Positions 10,731 through 21,340 of a DNA stretch of 64,000 bases are shown here, piece after piece (position 1 is the first letter of the stretch; every line of letters begins with the position of its first letter). Source of the stretch: Antilocapra americana (Eukaryota; Chordata; Mammalia; Artiodactyla; Antilocapridae). The DNA is taken from assembly GCA_007570785.1 (NCBI GenBank), contig ML662449.1, positions 15,235,377-15,299,376 on the forward strand. The letters are read 5' to 3'. Position numbers and translations under genes: made by a program. The notes below the pieces were generated by a model, which saw nothing but the letters and a program-made list of their open reading frames with translations, was not told the origin of the DNA and did not search any database.

Positions 10731-11960
10731 GAAGAAAGTTTCTGCACATTTGTTCATTATGTTAAATTGTTGATTATTTTTAGAAAGCACAATCTGTCAG
10801 AGGTGAATCAGTTTCTTTTCTGTTGCCCAGGGTTTGGCTGTAAGATAGATTTCAGTGAATGCTTTTGAATATAATATTGATCTATAGATATTTCATTTGT
10901 GTACTGAAAAACATATCCTCACACTAGAGGAACTAATACTTGTAAACATATCAGCACAGTGCTCAATCATTAGGATGCCTTTGGAAGTTTAGGCAAAATT
11001 TGAAATTAAATATCACAGTGTTTCCCATTTTAATTTTTTTATTGAATCTTGATACACTTGTTTTAAAAATCAAATTAAATTTATTATTTGACTATTTACT
11101 ACTGTATTATCATAGTTATGGTTTATATGAAACTTATTGAAATAATTTCTACATTTGTCTTATCTTTTAATTGACTATAATATTTGAACTTGGGAAATGT
11201 CAAGGTTGTCCCTTACCTAGCTATAGAGAAAGAATGACAAACTATGACAGCAGGAATTGTGTACTATATGCTCTTCTATTCAATCATGAGTAGCATGTCA
11301 GTTCTTGTCCAACTTATCATGAGAGCCATTGAATGTGTCTGACAGGACATATATTTGACTGTTGGAATGATGGACATCTTTGAATGTCTGGATCTGGCTT
11401 GATGAGGGAAGATTATGAATGTGTGGCATCAAGGGCAGGTTTCCAGCAGTGAAAACTGAATTTCTACCTGATGCTGCACCAAGGTTCTGGGACATTTGCT
11501 TTATTATGATAGCTGACAGTTTGCATGTGTTTTAACTCTGGCAATCAGTCAACCTGCTCTTGATGGGTAAGTGCCAGCAGGAACCTAATTTTTTCACATC
11601 AGTTGTCACACATGTCTCTGATACTCTTATTCACCATTAACTTGATTGACGATGTTGTTTCATACAAGAAGGAAGGAAAGATTTCACTTTCTTCCTAGAA
11701 AGACACAATAATTCAGCTAAATTATATAATTAAAAAGCTAACACATCTTTGGAGTAGACACTTAAGATGAAAATAAATGATGATATCTAATGTCACATTC
11801 TTGCACTGATCAGTATAAAGTTGCTAAATTTTATTGATGTGCTGTTATTTTAGCTTGTGGAACAGAGATCCATAGATGCATTTTGGAGGTAAGATCTTTC
11901 AGTAATCATTTGATGCAGATATAATTCCTTTCTTTAAATTTTTAATTCATATGAAGTTAA
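10731..11960. other. No gene seen; AT-rich
   Basis: No named repeat or exon is recognised. A minus-strand frame of 65 codons at 11298-11495 has no domain and no splice-site context that I can support. Confidence 0.6.
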
Positions 11961-11965
11961 AGATG

Positions 11966-12180
11966 GAACTTCCCAGGTGGTTTAGTGGTAAAGTATATGC
12001 CTGTCAGTGCAGGAGACACAGGAGATACAGCTTCAATCCCTGGGTCAGGAAGATCCCCTGGAGTAAGAAATGGCAACCCACTTCAGTATTCTTGCCTGTA
12101 AAATTCCATGGAGAGAGGAGCCTGGTGGGCTACTGTCCATGGGGGTCACAAAGAGTCTGAAGTGACTGAGCACACACACA
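11966..12180 (+). mobile_element. Bov-tA SINE
   Basis: Nearly full-length tRNA-derived SINE. The head is GGAACTTCCCAGGTGGTTTA, the core TCAATCCCTGGGTCAGGAAG, the body CACTTCAGTATTCTTGCCTG, and the tail ends in a short CA repeat (12171-12182). Confidence 0.93.
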
Positions 12181-12407
12181 CAAAGCTAAAGCAGATTACT
12201 TATTTTTCTGATTAAATTATTATTAAAATATAATTACATCTATTAAAAAGAACATATGAAAGTCTGGAAACAATATGAAAATTGATATAATGAAGAAAAT
12301 ACAAACATTTTTATCACAAGACAATTTTTGATACATATTTCCAGATATAAACATGGACATGCATATATGTTATTACTATACATGATCATGCTAATGATAT
12401 CATGCTA

Positions 12408-12996
12408 TTTTCTTGGGCTCCAAAATCCCTGGAGATGGTGGCTATAGCCATGAAATTAAAAGATATTTGCTCTTTGGAAGAAAAGCTATGATCAACCTAG
12501 ACAGCATATGAAAAAGCAGAGATATTATTTTGCCAACAAAGGTCCATATAGTCAAAGCTATGGTTTTTCCAGTAGTCATATAGGGATGTGAAAGTTGGGC
12601 CAAAGAGAAGGCTGAGCACTGAAGGATTGATGCTTTTGAACTGTGCTGTTGGAGAAGACTCTTGAGAGTCCCTTGGACTGCAAGGAGATCCAACCAGTCA
12701 ACCATAAAGGAATCAATCCTGAATATTCATTGGAAAGACTGATGATGAAGCTGAAGCTCCAATACTTTGGCCACCTGATGTGAAGAGCTGACTCATTAGA
12801 AAAGACTCTGATGCTAGGTTAAGATTGAGGCAGGAGAAGAGGGAAACAGAGAATGAGATGGTTAGATGGCATCATCGACTCAATGGACATGAGTTTGAGC
12901 AATCTCTGGGAGATGAAGAAGGACAAGGAAACCAGGCATGCTGCAGCCCATGGGGTCGCAAAAAGTCAGACATGACTGAGTCACTGAACAACAACA
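12408..12996 (+). mobile_element. BovB LINE, 3' end, with target duplication
   Basis: Sense 3' part of BovB: GGGCTCCAAAATCCCTGGAG, ATGAAATTAAAAGATATTTG, GAGAGTCCCTTGGACTGCAA and the terminal TGACTGAGTCACTGAACAAC. The duplication ATCATGCTA lies at 12399-12407 and 12997-13005. The endonuclease and most of the reverse transcriptase are missing by 5' truncation. Confidence 0.93.
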
Positions 12997-13005
12997 ATCA
13001 TGCTA

Positions 13006-13445
13006 AGGGGTATTTCATTTCACCAATTTTCTCATTGTACCTTTGAAATTTTGTAATTTTAAACTTTTATAAATGACATTTTAACATATAACCTTGAGAT
13101 TACATGTATGAAGACACCTTTATTACTTACCTGTGATAAACACCAAAAAAAGGAATTTCTGAGATTAGAGATATGCAATTTTAGACTTTTTTATTTGAGG
13201 TTTAATTTCTCAGGATTTAATCTTCTAGTAGTAGAGTGTAAGAATTTCCGCTTTGTCACACAAAAAATTGTTTTTGCTTTGACCACTTAATAAATTAAGG
13301 AAAAAAAAGATTACCATTGCTTTTCCATTAGACTTGATTAATGATGGGTAAAGCATGATTGTTGGGCATTTCTATTTCTTCTTTGTGTATTTTTATGCAA
13401 ATGTGTGTATGAAATTGTTTTATTCAAAATCTTGACTGTTTTCTT
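13006..13445. other. No gene seen
   Basis: AT-rich sequence with no recognised repeat or exon. Confidence 0.6.
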
Positions 13446-13449
13446 CATA

Positions 13450-13976
13450 TTTTTCTTTGTAATTTAAGTTTTAATTTTTAAGATAATTACAGATTACTGA
13501 GAAGTTGCAAAAAAATTCAGAGTTCTTATGTAAATTTTACCTTGTTTTCACAATATTTACATCTTAATCAAAACTAGGAAATTGACATTAGCACCATATG
13601 TGTTTACAGTTATATGCCACTTTTATTATTTTGTGTAACTATCATTACAATCAAATTGGAGAAGGAAATGGCACCCCACTCCAGTACTCTTGCCTGGAAA
13701 ACCCCATGGACAGAGGAGCCTGGTGGGCTGCCGTCTCTGGTGTTGCACAGAGTCGGACACGACTGAAGTGATTTAGCAGCATCAGCATTACAATAAAGGT
13801 ACAAAACTATGTTATCACCTCAAAGTTTTATGCTACCTCTTTATAGTCACATTCAGCCATCTCTCTCTTACATTCCAGTCTCATAGCATAATTTGCTCAC
13901 CACCTCTACAGTTATACCATGTCAATGTTACATAGATAGAATCCCAAACTTATCTTTTTAGAACTCTTTGTATATT
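13450..13976 (-). mobile_element. Old L1M fragment, antisense
   Basis: Phrases AAACTAGGAAATTGACATTA, TTATGCTACCTCTTTATAGT and ACATAGATAGAATCCCAAAC resemble antisense L1M 3' UTR sequence. It is interrupted by a Bov-A monomer (13656-13785) and then by the 5'-inverted L1 at 13994. It may continue past 14961. Confidence 0.55.
13656..13785 (+). mobile_element. Bov-A SINE monomer
   Basis: One Bov-A unit: GAGAAGGAAATGGCACCCCA, CTTGCCTGGAAAACCCCATG, AGAGTCGGACACGACTGAAG and a degraded AGCAGCATCAGC tail. CATTACAAT is duplicated at 13643-13651 and 13786-13794. Confidence 0.9.
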
Positions 13977-13993
13977 AAAGATATTACATAATT

Positions 13994-14944
13994 GTGTATG
14001 TACCACAGCTTTCTTATCCATTCTTCTGTTGATGGACATCTAGGTTGCTTCCATGTCCTGGCTATCGTAAACAATGCGGCAATGAACATTGGAGTACATA
14101 TGTCTCTTTCAATTCTGGTTTCCTTGGTGTGTATGCCCAGCAGTGGGATTGCTGGGTCATATGGCAGGTATATTTGCAGTTTTTTAAGGAATCTCCACAC
14201 TGTTTTCCATAGTGGCTGTACTAGTTTGCATTCCCACCAACAGTGTAAGAAGGTTCCCTTTTCTCCACATCCTCTCCAGCATTTATTGCTTGTAGACTTT
14301 TGGATGGCAGCCATTCTGATTGGTGTAAAGTGGTACCTCATTGTGGTTTTGATGTGCATTTCTCTGATAATGAGTGATGTTGAGCATCTTTTCACGTGTT
14401 TGTTAGCCATTTTTATGTCTTCTTTGGAGAAATGTCTGTTTAGTTCTTCGGCCCACCATGGAATATTACTCAGCCATTAAAAAGAATTCATTGAATTCAT
14501 TTGAATCAGTTCTACTGAGGTGGACGAAACTGGAGCCTATTATCCAGAGTGAAGTAAGTCAGAAGGAAAAACAAAAATACAGTATCCTAACGCATATATA
14601 ATGGAATTCAGAAAGATGGTAACGAGAACCCTGTATGCGAGACAGCAAAAGAGATGCAAATGTATAGAACAGTCTTTTGGACTCTATGGGAGAGGGCAAG
14701 GGTGGGATGATATGGGAGAATGGCATTGAAACATGTTAATCATCATATGTGAAATCAATCACCAGCCCAGGTTTGAGGCTCAGAGCTGGTATACCAGGAT
14801 GACCCAGAGAGAGGGAATCGGGAGGGAGGTGGGAGGGGGGTTCTGGAAGGGGAACACATGTATACCCATAGTGATTTCATGTCAATGTATGGCAAAACCA
14901 ACATGATAATGTAAAGAAAATTAAAATAAATAAATAAATTTAAA
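13994..14944 (+). mobile_element. L1 with 5' inversion and 17-bp target duplication
   Basis: AAAGATATTACATAATT is exactly duplicated at 13977-13993 and 14945-14961. The segment 13994 to about 14456 is antisense L1 ORF2 (minus frame 13958-14410 includes [20 protein letters not shown]). From about 14457 the element runs forward (ATGGAATATTACTCAGCC) through the 3' UTR with G-rich tract 14818-14843 to the A-rich tail. The inverted part ends almost exactly where the forward part begins, so little or nothing was lost at the inversion. Confidence 0.93.
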
Positions 14945-14961
14945 AAAGATATTACATAATT

Positions 14962-15389
14962 ATAATTGTTTATGTTACAAATTTTAAAGGACCAGTTTGC
15001 TTTGCATTTTTTGAGATATTTCTTTTACAGAGTTTATGTTTTATTTATTAAAATATAATGTTTATGCTTTCTGCCTTTAGTGGTTCCGTAATATAATCCA
15101 TTTACCTATATTATTCTTGCGGACTTAGTGCATATGCATTTCGATTTCTTAAATTATTTAAAAGTTTATATTTCAGTATTGGCTTTATTTTGATGCATCC
15201 TTTAAAGTAGAAATTCTAACTTTATTTTGTTCTTCTTGAAGCAAATTTCCCAATATAAATTTAACTAAATTATATATAGTTAAATTATATATATATATCT
15301 GAACTATGAAGCAAAATATATATATTTCTCTAACTTGAAAAAGCCAACTTTATAGAATATTATAAAAGCACACACTGACATGTAAATAT
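14962..15389. other. No gene; AT-rich with TA repeats
   Basis: AT-rich sequence with ATATAT runs near 15265-15320 and no coding or named repeat beyond a possible continuation of the old L1M at its start. Confidence 0.55.
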
Positions 15390-15492
15390 GTTGTTGTTCA
15401 ATTCCTAAATCACATCTGACTCTTTGTGATCTCATGGACTGCAGCATGCCAAACTCCTTTGTCCTCAACTACTTCCCAGAGTTTGATAAATA
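15390..15492 (-). mobile_element. BovB 3'-terminal fragment
   Basis: Antisense BovB end: GTTGTTGTTCAATTCCTAAA, TGACTCTTTGTGATCTCATG, GACTGCAGCATGCCAAACTC, then it stops at ACTTCCCAGAGTTTG. A severely 5'-truncated copy. Confidence 0.8.
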
Positions 15493-15525
15493 ATAAACTC
15501 ACATCTATTTAATGCATATACATAT

Positions 15526-16262
15526 ATCAGTTCAGTTCAGTCACTCAGTCATATCCAACTCTTTGTGACCTCATGGACCGCAGCACGCCAGGCCTCCGTG
15601 TCCATCACCAACTCCCAGAGCTTGCTCAAACTCATGTCCATGGAGTCAGTGATGCCATCCAACCATCTCATCCTCTGTCATCCACTTCTCCTCCCACCTT
15701 CATCTTTCCCAGCATGAGGGTCTTTTCCAATGAGTCAGTTCTTCGCATTAGGTGGCCAAAGTATTGGAGTTTCAGTTTCAGCATCAGTCCTTCCAATGAA
15801 TATTCAGGACTGATTTCCTTTAGGATGGACTGGTTGGATCTCCTTGCAGTCCAAGGGACTCTCAAGAGTCTTATCCAACACCACGGTTTAAAAACGTCAT
15901 TTCATCAGTGCTCCACTTTCTTTATAGTCCAACTCTCACATGCATACATGACTACTGGAAAAACCATAGCTTTGACTAGATGGGCATTTGTTGGCAAAGT
16001 AATGTCCCTGCTGTCTAGGTTGGTCATAGCTTTTCTTCCAAGGAGCAAACATCTTTTAATTTCATGGCTGCAGTCACCATCTGCAGTGTTTTTGGAGCCC
16101 CCCCCAAAATAGTCTGTCACTGTTTCCATTGTTTCCCAATCTATTTGCCATGAAGTGATGGTACCGGATGACATGATCTTAGTTTTTTGAATTTTAAGCC
16201 AACTTTTTCACTCACCTCTTTAACTTTCCTCAAGAGGCTCTTTACTTCTTTGCTTTCTTCAA
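15526..16262 (-). mobile_element. BovB LINE, 3' part
   Basis: Antisense BovB from the CAGTTCAGTTCAGTCAC end through GAGGGTCTTTTCCAATGAGT, GGACTGGTTGGATCTCCTTG and TTTGCCATGAAGTGATGGTA, stopping near 16262 in the GTCAAGAGGCTCTTT region. The frames at 15573-16174 are read-throughs with no host function. Confidence 0.93.
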
Positions 16263-18549
16263 TACTCTGTGCATTTATTAATTTATTATGATTTTGGAGC
16301 GCTTTACACAGTAGAAAGAATGGCCTATCTCCTACAAGGAAGAGGAAAGTTGTATATGGAGAGATCTATTTTTTATTCATGATACTAGGTTCTTGTCATT
16401 TTAATTATTCATTTTCATTTAATCCAGATGAACTTAACATTTGCTCTGTTGTTAGCAAGATTAAAATATATTGTGTTCTTCATAAAGAAATGCTTCTTTG
16501 CATTTCAGATATAAGATTATATCCTGTCATTTGTAAATGTGGAAATAGTTATTTGCAAAGGTACATGCTTTCCTTGATTGAGCAGGGAATATGCTATGGA
16601 TTACACAAATTTCAGTATTACTTTTACTATTCTTGGAGATGTCCCCTTGCTGATGTAACATTGATACTGAATCCTAGGCACGGTTTGACTAGTAAAGGTT
16701 AAGTTCAAATAATAACATTCTTTATTTTGTGCTTCTCTTTGATTTGTTTCCTTTGGTGGTCTTGTGACACTGTGGAGTAGTGATAAACTATTGGCCAACC
16801 AAAATTTCCAAATGTAATTTACATGTAATGATTGCTCATAAAACACAAGGTTTACAGGTTGGAATACTACATTTTCTCCCTTTTCTCAGTTTCATGATAT
16901 GTATCACTTTTGCTCAAGCTACTGACAAATGTGTGGCATGAAGGCTAATGGCAGATGCTAGGGACATCCTCATAGAGGCCTCCTTCCTCTCACATTGTCT
17001 TATTACTGAGTGAAATTATTTGGAATATTGTAACTTAGTCTCTCTTCAATTTTCAAAGTACTTGGGTTTCTGGCATTCTGCAAATGACGACTCACCATTT
17101 ATAGCTTTAGTCTCAGAAGGTCATATATGAAATATTGTGAGTAGAACTACAATAGAATTAAAATTTAAACATATATATATATTTTCTGATTTTAGATGTT
17201 TCCTTATTGTATTAAACAGCAAATAAAAGCAAATTCAACATTATTAAGAATGTTTATGAAAATATAATCATAATGTTTGAATAATTGACCATTTCAGTCT
17301 GTAGGTGTCACATTCATAGTTCTGATTAGCATGGTTAACACCATGATACTCCTCAACTCGAATACCTTTCAGAGGTTCAATAAATATTATAATATAAAAG
17401 CAAACTACTAACTAGGGTGGTCTTGAAATAAAGTGCAACTTATTTTAAGAATCTTTAACATTTTAACCTGAAAAATAAATAGAATCAAAATGATTTCTGA
17501 CTTTTAGAAGACTGTATAAAGCAGAAACCAAAACTTATGTTAGCTAAACCTAGAGAAAAAATTCAAAATGTCTCTAGAGGTGTGATACCTTTTTTCCCCC
17601 TGTACTAGGAAAACACTGAGTATGCTGCTTGACTCATTGAATGGCACCTTCTGATGGGGCTACAATTCCAAATTACGAGCTCTCTTCCAGGTTTAGAGAA
17701 AAGAGGGAATCTAGGGAAATCAGTTTGAGTAAACTGGAAGTAATGATGAACACGACCAGATGGTTCAGGTTTGCTGTTTATCACTGAGGGGTCCTGACAA
17801 TAATTTAGTCTTGATCGTGACTGACAGAAACCTTGCATTCTCCTTGGTTATACCAGGCTTTCAGCATAGACATGATTAACTTTTGGGCTTAAAGGATCTT
17901 AAAAGATCCAGTATCGGGTTAAATTCTTTGTTGAAAATAGCACTAATTTTTTCAAGAAGTTGTTTTCTCTAAGATTCTGCTTGATCTCTCACACAATTTC
18001 TAGGTTGAATCAGTTAAGCACTTTTCTAAACCTATTTATGCAACTTTAAAAAAAATGTTTTTTTTGGTTTGTTAGGTTGGTTGGCTAGTTCGATTTTTTG
18101 TTTAATCATCAGTAGAGTTCCAAAATGCAGTAAAACTTGTTCTGGCATATGTAAATGAAACGGATTTTAAAAACTACTTTGAAAATTTTCCTATTAAGAG
18201 GATATAGCATTGTCATAGTGTTGTCTGTTTTGCTAGCAGTTCAGTATTTCATGTCAGATTTGAGGCAATGGTTGGCCAAATATGGCAGTTTTATGTAACA
18301 TGGATATTATCAATTTTAGGACACTTTTTGCTTACAAGAAAGAGAAATAAACATAATAAATTGTTGATTTAAGTGAAATTTGATCACAATTTTTCAGGTA
18401 TGACTTCTAGTATATCACTTCAGAAAGGGATAGGGTGGCAGATGGGGTATATAGGTGATGTTGGTTAGATGGAGAAGGTGGGAAGAGTTAAGAGAATCCA
18501 TGTAATTTGGGAAGACACTCCGAAATGTTTTGCTACAAATATATTGTGT
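16263..18549. other. No gene seen; unique-looking AT-rich DNA
   Basis: A 2.3-kb repeat-poor stretch. Frames at 16379-16702, 16601-16846 and 17605-17838 lack recognisable domains and splice context. A TA run lies at 17170-17181. Confidence 0.55.
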
Positions 18550-18768
18550 GCTATGCTAAGTCACTTCAGTCATGTTTGACTCTTTGCGACCCTATGGACT
18601 GTAGCCTGCCAGGCTTCTCTGTCCATGGGATTTCCCAGGTAAGAATACTGGAGTGGTTGCCATTTCCTCCTCTAGGGCATCTTCCCAACCGAGGGATAAA
18701 ACTCGCATCTCTTAAGTCTCCTTCATTGGCAGGCAGGCTCTTTACCACTAGCGCCACCTGGGAAGACT
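18550..18768 (-). mobile_element. Bov-tA SINE
   Basis: Antisense SINE: CAGTCATGTTTGACTCTTTG, TGCCAGGCTTCTCTGTCCAT, AAGAATACTGGAGTGGTTGC, and the tRNA-like head CTTTACCACTAGCGCCACCT near the right end. Confidence 0.92.
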
Positions 18769-18857
18769 ACACTAATCTGTTAAATAATTAAAAAAAATAA
18801 ATTGGCAAATAATTATTTTTAACTTTTAAGTTCATAATCAATTAATTCTATACTTGA

Positions 18858-18988
18858 ATTTTGTTGTTGTTCAGTCACTAAGCCATGTTCAACTCTTTGC
18901 GACCCTGTAGACTGCAGCACAACAGGCCCCTGTTCTTAACTATCTGTTGGCATTTGCTCAAATGTATGTTCACTGAGTTGGTGATATA
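18858..18988 (-). mobile_element. BovB 3'-terminal fragment
   Basis: Antisense BovB tail: TTGTTGTTGTTCAGTCACTA, ACTCTTTGCGACCCTGTAGA, ending in CACTGAGTTGGTGAT. Confidence 0.85.
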
Positions 18989-19039
18989 TAAAGAAATATA
19001 TATAAGAAACATACCCAGATATAACATAAGCCAGACTTA

Positions 19040-19166
19040 TAAATGTTAACAGGAAAGTTATAAGAATCTGAGAGGAACAGCCTGTGTTCTAATGTAAAAA
19101 GTTTCTTTTAAATTTCTTTAATATGAAAAATTTTTTATCAATTAAGATAGAATTTAACTTCAAATC
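19040..19166 (+). repeat. 127-bp direct repeat, left copy
   Basis: Begins TAAATGTTAACAGGAAAGTT and ends TTAACTTCAAATC. Its partner is 19348-19474. The two copies are the same length and about 83 percent identical by eye (roughly 21 differences). A partial Bov-tA fills the space between them. Confidence 0.8.
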
Positions 19167-19344
19167 GAACCCAGGTCTCCCACATTGCAGGCGAATTCTT
19201 TACTAGCTGAGCCACCACGGAAGCCCAAGAATACTGAAGTGGGTAGCCTAATTCTTCTGCAGTGGATCTTGCCAACCCAGGAATTGAACTGGGGTCTTTT
19301 GCATTACAGGCAGATTCTTTATCAGCTGAGCTACCAGGGAAGCC
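19167..19344 (-). mobile_element. Bov-tA SINE, partial (double head)
   Basis: Antisense SINE with two tRNA-like head blocks: GAACCCAGGTCTCCCACATT with CTTTACTAGCTGAGCCACCA, then GAATTGAACTGGGGTCTTTT with CTTTATCAGCTGAGCTACCA. The 3' body is missing. It is bounded on both sides by the 127-bp direct repeats. Confidence 0.85.
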
Positions 19345-19347
19345 ATG

Positions 19348-19474
19348 TAAATGTTAATAGGAAAGTTATCAGAATCTGAGGGCAATCACCTGTGTTCCAG
19401 TGTAAAACACTTCCTTTAATTTTCTCTAATATGACAACATTTTTATCAGTTAAGATAGAGTTTATCTTCAAATC
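19348..19474 (+). repeat. 127-bp direct repeat, right copy
   Basis: Begins TAAATGTTAATAGGAAAGTT and ends TTATCTTCAAATC; partner of 19040-19166. Confidence 0.8.
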
Positions 19475-20040
19475 TAATTAAAATGGTAGAAAGAGAATGA
19501 TTTTGAGGAAAAATTTCTTAGTACTCTATGCTAGTTTATTTGATGTGAAAGTAATTGACAAAAAATTATTATTATTTCAGGAGAATTTGTGATTAAATGG
19601 ATGGCAGCAATAAATTTACTTCTTCAGAAAACCCACTAGTATCATCATACATTAGCACTTTTCAGAATACAAAATCTCACCTAATAAAGGATGACATAGA
19701 TTATATAATTTCAATTTATGTTAAAAACAGCAAATCAGACAAGTGGCTAGATCAGGATAAGGTCTGTAGTGAACTGGAGAACTGATGAGATAGCATCAAA
19801 GCACCAAGGAAATCAAGTGAAAATGGTTCAACTGATGTGTGCATAGGTATACCCTTTGTTAAAAAATGGGTGATAGCTATGCTTTATTGAAATAATAATC
19901 AATATCCACACAGTTCTGTCTGTCCTAGAAGATCATTCAACCTCTACAACTTTCATAGATACTTAATTTTTTCTTATTGCTAAACAGTTCGATTTGAGTC
20001 ACATCGTATTTATAAATGTAATTATGAAAGCAATTAGTAC
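19475..20040. other. No gene seen
   Basis: AT-rich sequence. The 62-codon frame at 19597-19785 has no recognisable domain. Confidence 0.55.
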
Positions 20041-20044
20041 ATAG

Positions 20045-21042
20045 TTCAGTTCAGTTCAGTCACTCAGTCGTGTCTGACTCTTTGTGACCCCATGAACTGC
20101 AGCACGCCAGGCTTCCCTGTCCATCACCAATTCTCAGAGTCCACCCAAACCCATGCCCATCAAGTCGGTGATGCCATCCAGCCATCTCATCCTGTCTTCC
20201 CCTTCTCCTCCTGCCCCCAATACTTCCCAGCATCAGGGTCTTTCCCAATGAGTCAACTCTTCACATGAGGTGGCCAAAGTATTGGAGTTTCAGCTTCAAC
20301 ATCAGTCCAATGAACACCTAGGACTCATCTCCTTTCAGATGGACTGGTTGGATCTCCTTAGAGTCCAAGGGACTCTCAAGAGTCTTCTCCAACACCACAG
20401 TTCAAAAGCATCAATTCTTCGGTGCTCAGCCTTTTTCACTGTCCAACTCTCACATCCATACACTGCTACTGGAAAAACCATAGCCTTGACTAGACGAACC
20501 TTTGTTGGCAAAGTAATGTTTCTGCTTTTCAATATGCTATCTAGGTTGGCCATAATTTTCCTTCCAAGGAGTAGGTGTCTTTTGATTTCATGAATGCAAT
20601 CACCATCTGCAGTGATTTTGGAGCCCAGAAAAATTAAGTTGGACATTGTTTCCACTGTTTCCCCATCTATTTGCCATGAAGTGATGAGACCAGATGCCAT
20701 GATCTTAGTTTTCTTAATGTTGAGCTTTAAGTCAACTTTTTCACTCTCCTCTTTCACTTTCAGCAAGAGGCTTTTTAGTTCCTCTTCACTTTATGCCATA
20801 AGGGTGGTGTCATCTGCATATCTGAGGTTATTGATATTTCTCCTGGCAATCTTGATTTTAGCTTGTGCTTCATTCAGCCCAGTGTTTCTCATGATGTACT
20901 CTTTATATAAGATAAATAAGCAGGGTGACAATATACAGCTTTGACGTACTCTTTTTCCTATTTGGAACCAGTCTGTTGTTCCATGTCCAGTTCTAACTGT
21001 TGCTTCCTGACCTGCATACAGGTTTCTCCAGAGACAGGTCAG
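20045..21042 (-). mobile_element. BovB LINE, nearly full-length, 3' third
   Basis: This is the 3' portion of a long antisense BovB whose remainder is 23867-26525. It starts with the 5-bp CAGTT repeats typical of the BovB terminus. It includes the reverse transcriptase active-site region (minus-strand YADDTTLMA, about 20790-20820) and the RVKAMVFPV block. At GAGACAGGTCAG it is interrupted by the 21043-23866 insert and resumes at the duplicated copy of those bases. Stops and indels make it a pseudogene. Confidence 0.93.
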
Positions 21043-21340
21043 GCGCGGAGGGGTGGGGTGGGGGGAACTTGGGCGCGGAGGCGCCGGGCTGTGCGGCTGG
21101 GAGTGCTTCGAAGGAAAGTCTCCGGAGGAAGTGCACCGGGCCAAGTCGTGGGACAGGATCCCTACTCAGGCTGCCCAGGGCCGGGCGCGAGTTCCCGGCA
21201 GAAACCCCGCGTCCTGCAGCGCCTGCTCTCAGGAACTCGTGGCGCCGTGCGCACCAGGAAGTGACTCTCCCCAGTGGCTGCGATCCGGGCCCTTAGCTTA
21301 GTATTTTCGTTGAATGAATCCGGGTTGTATTGGTTCCAGA
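21043..21340 (+). other. CpG-rich leader of the retrocopy
   Basis: GC-rich and CpG-dense in an AT-rich window: GCGCGGAGGGG, GGGCGCGGAGGCGCCGGGC, GGGCCGGGCGCGAGTTCCCG. The composition is that of a CpG-island first exon or 5' UTR. It does not resemble the BovB 5' region seen at 26100-26525. A short frame, 21314-21499, crosses into the BovB body but is not in the BovB coding frame. The last bases, TTCCAGAAG, could be an exon end. Confidence 0.65.

Noticed and set aside
16379..16702. 107-residue frame in unique DNA as an exon
   Set aside because: No recognisable domain, AT-rich composition and no convincing splice acceptor/donor pair.
20791..21144. Minus-strand frame fusing proline-rich sequence to reverse transcriptase
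   Set aside because: The proline-rich part is the antisense of the CpG-rich leader and joins BovB only by the insertion boundary.
21043..21340. CpG island as a local gene promoter or LRRTM4 alternative promoter
   Set aside because: It lies inside a segment bounded by a target duplication and followed by poly(A), so it arrived as part of a retrocopy.
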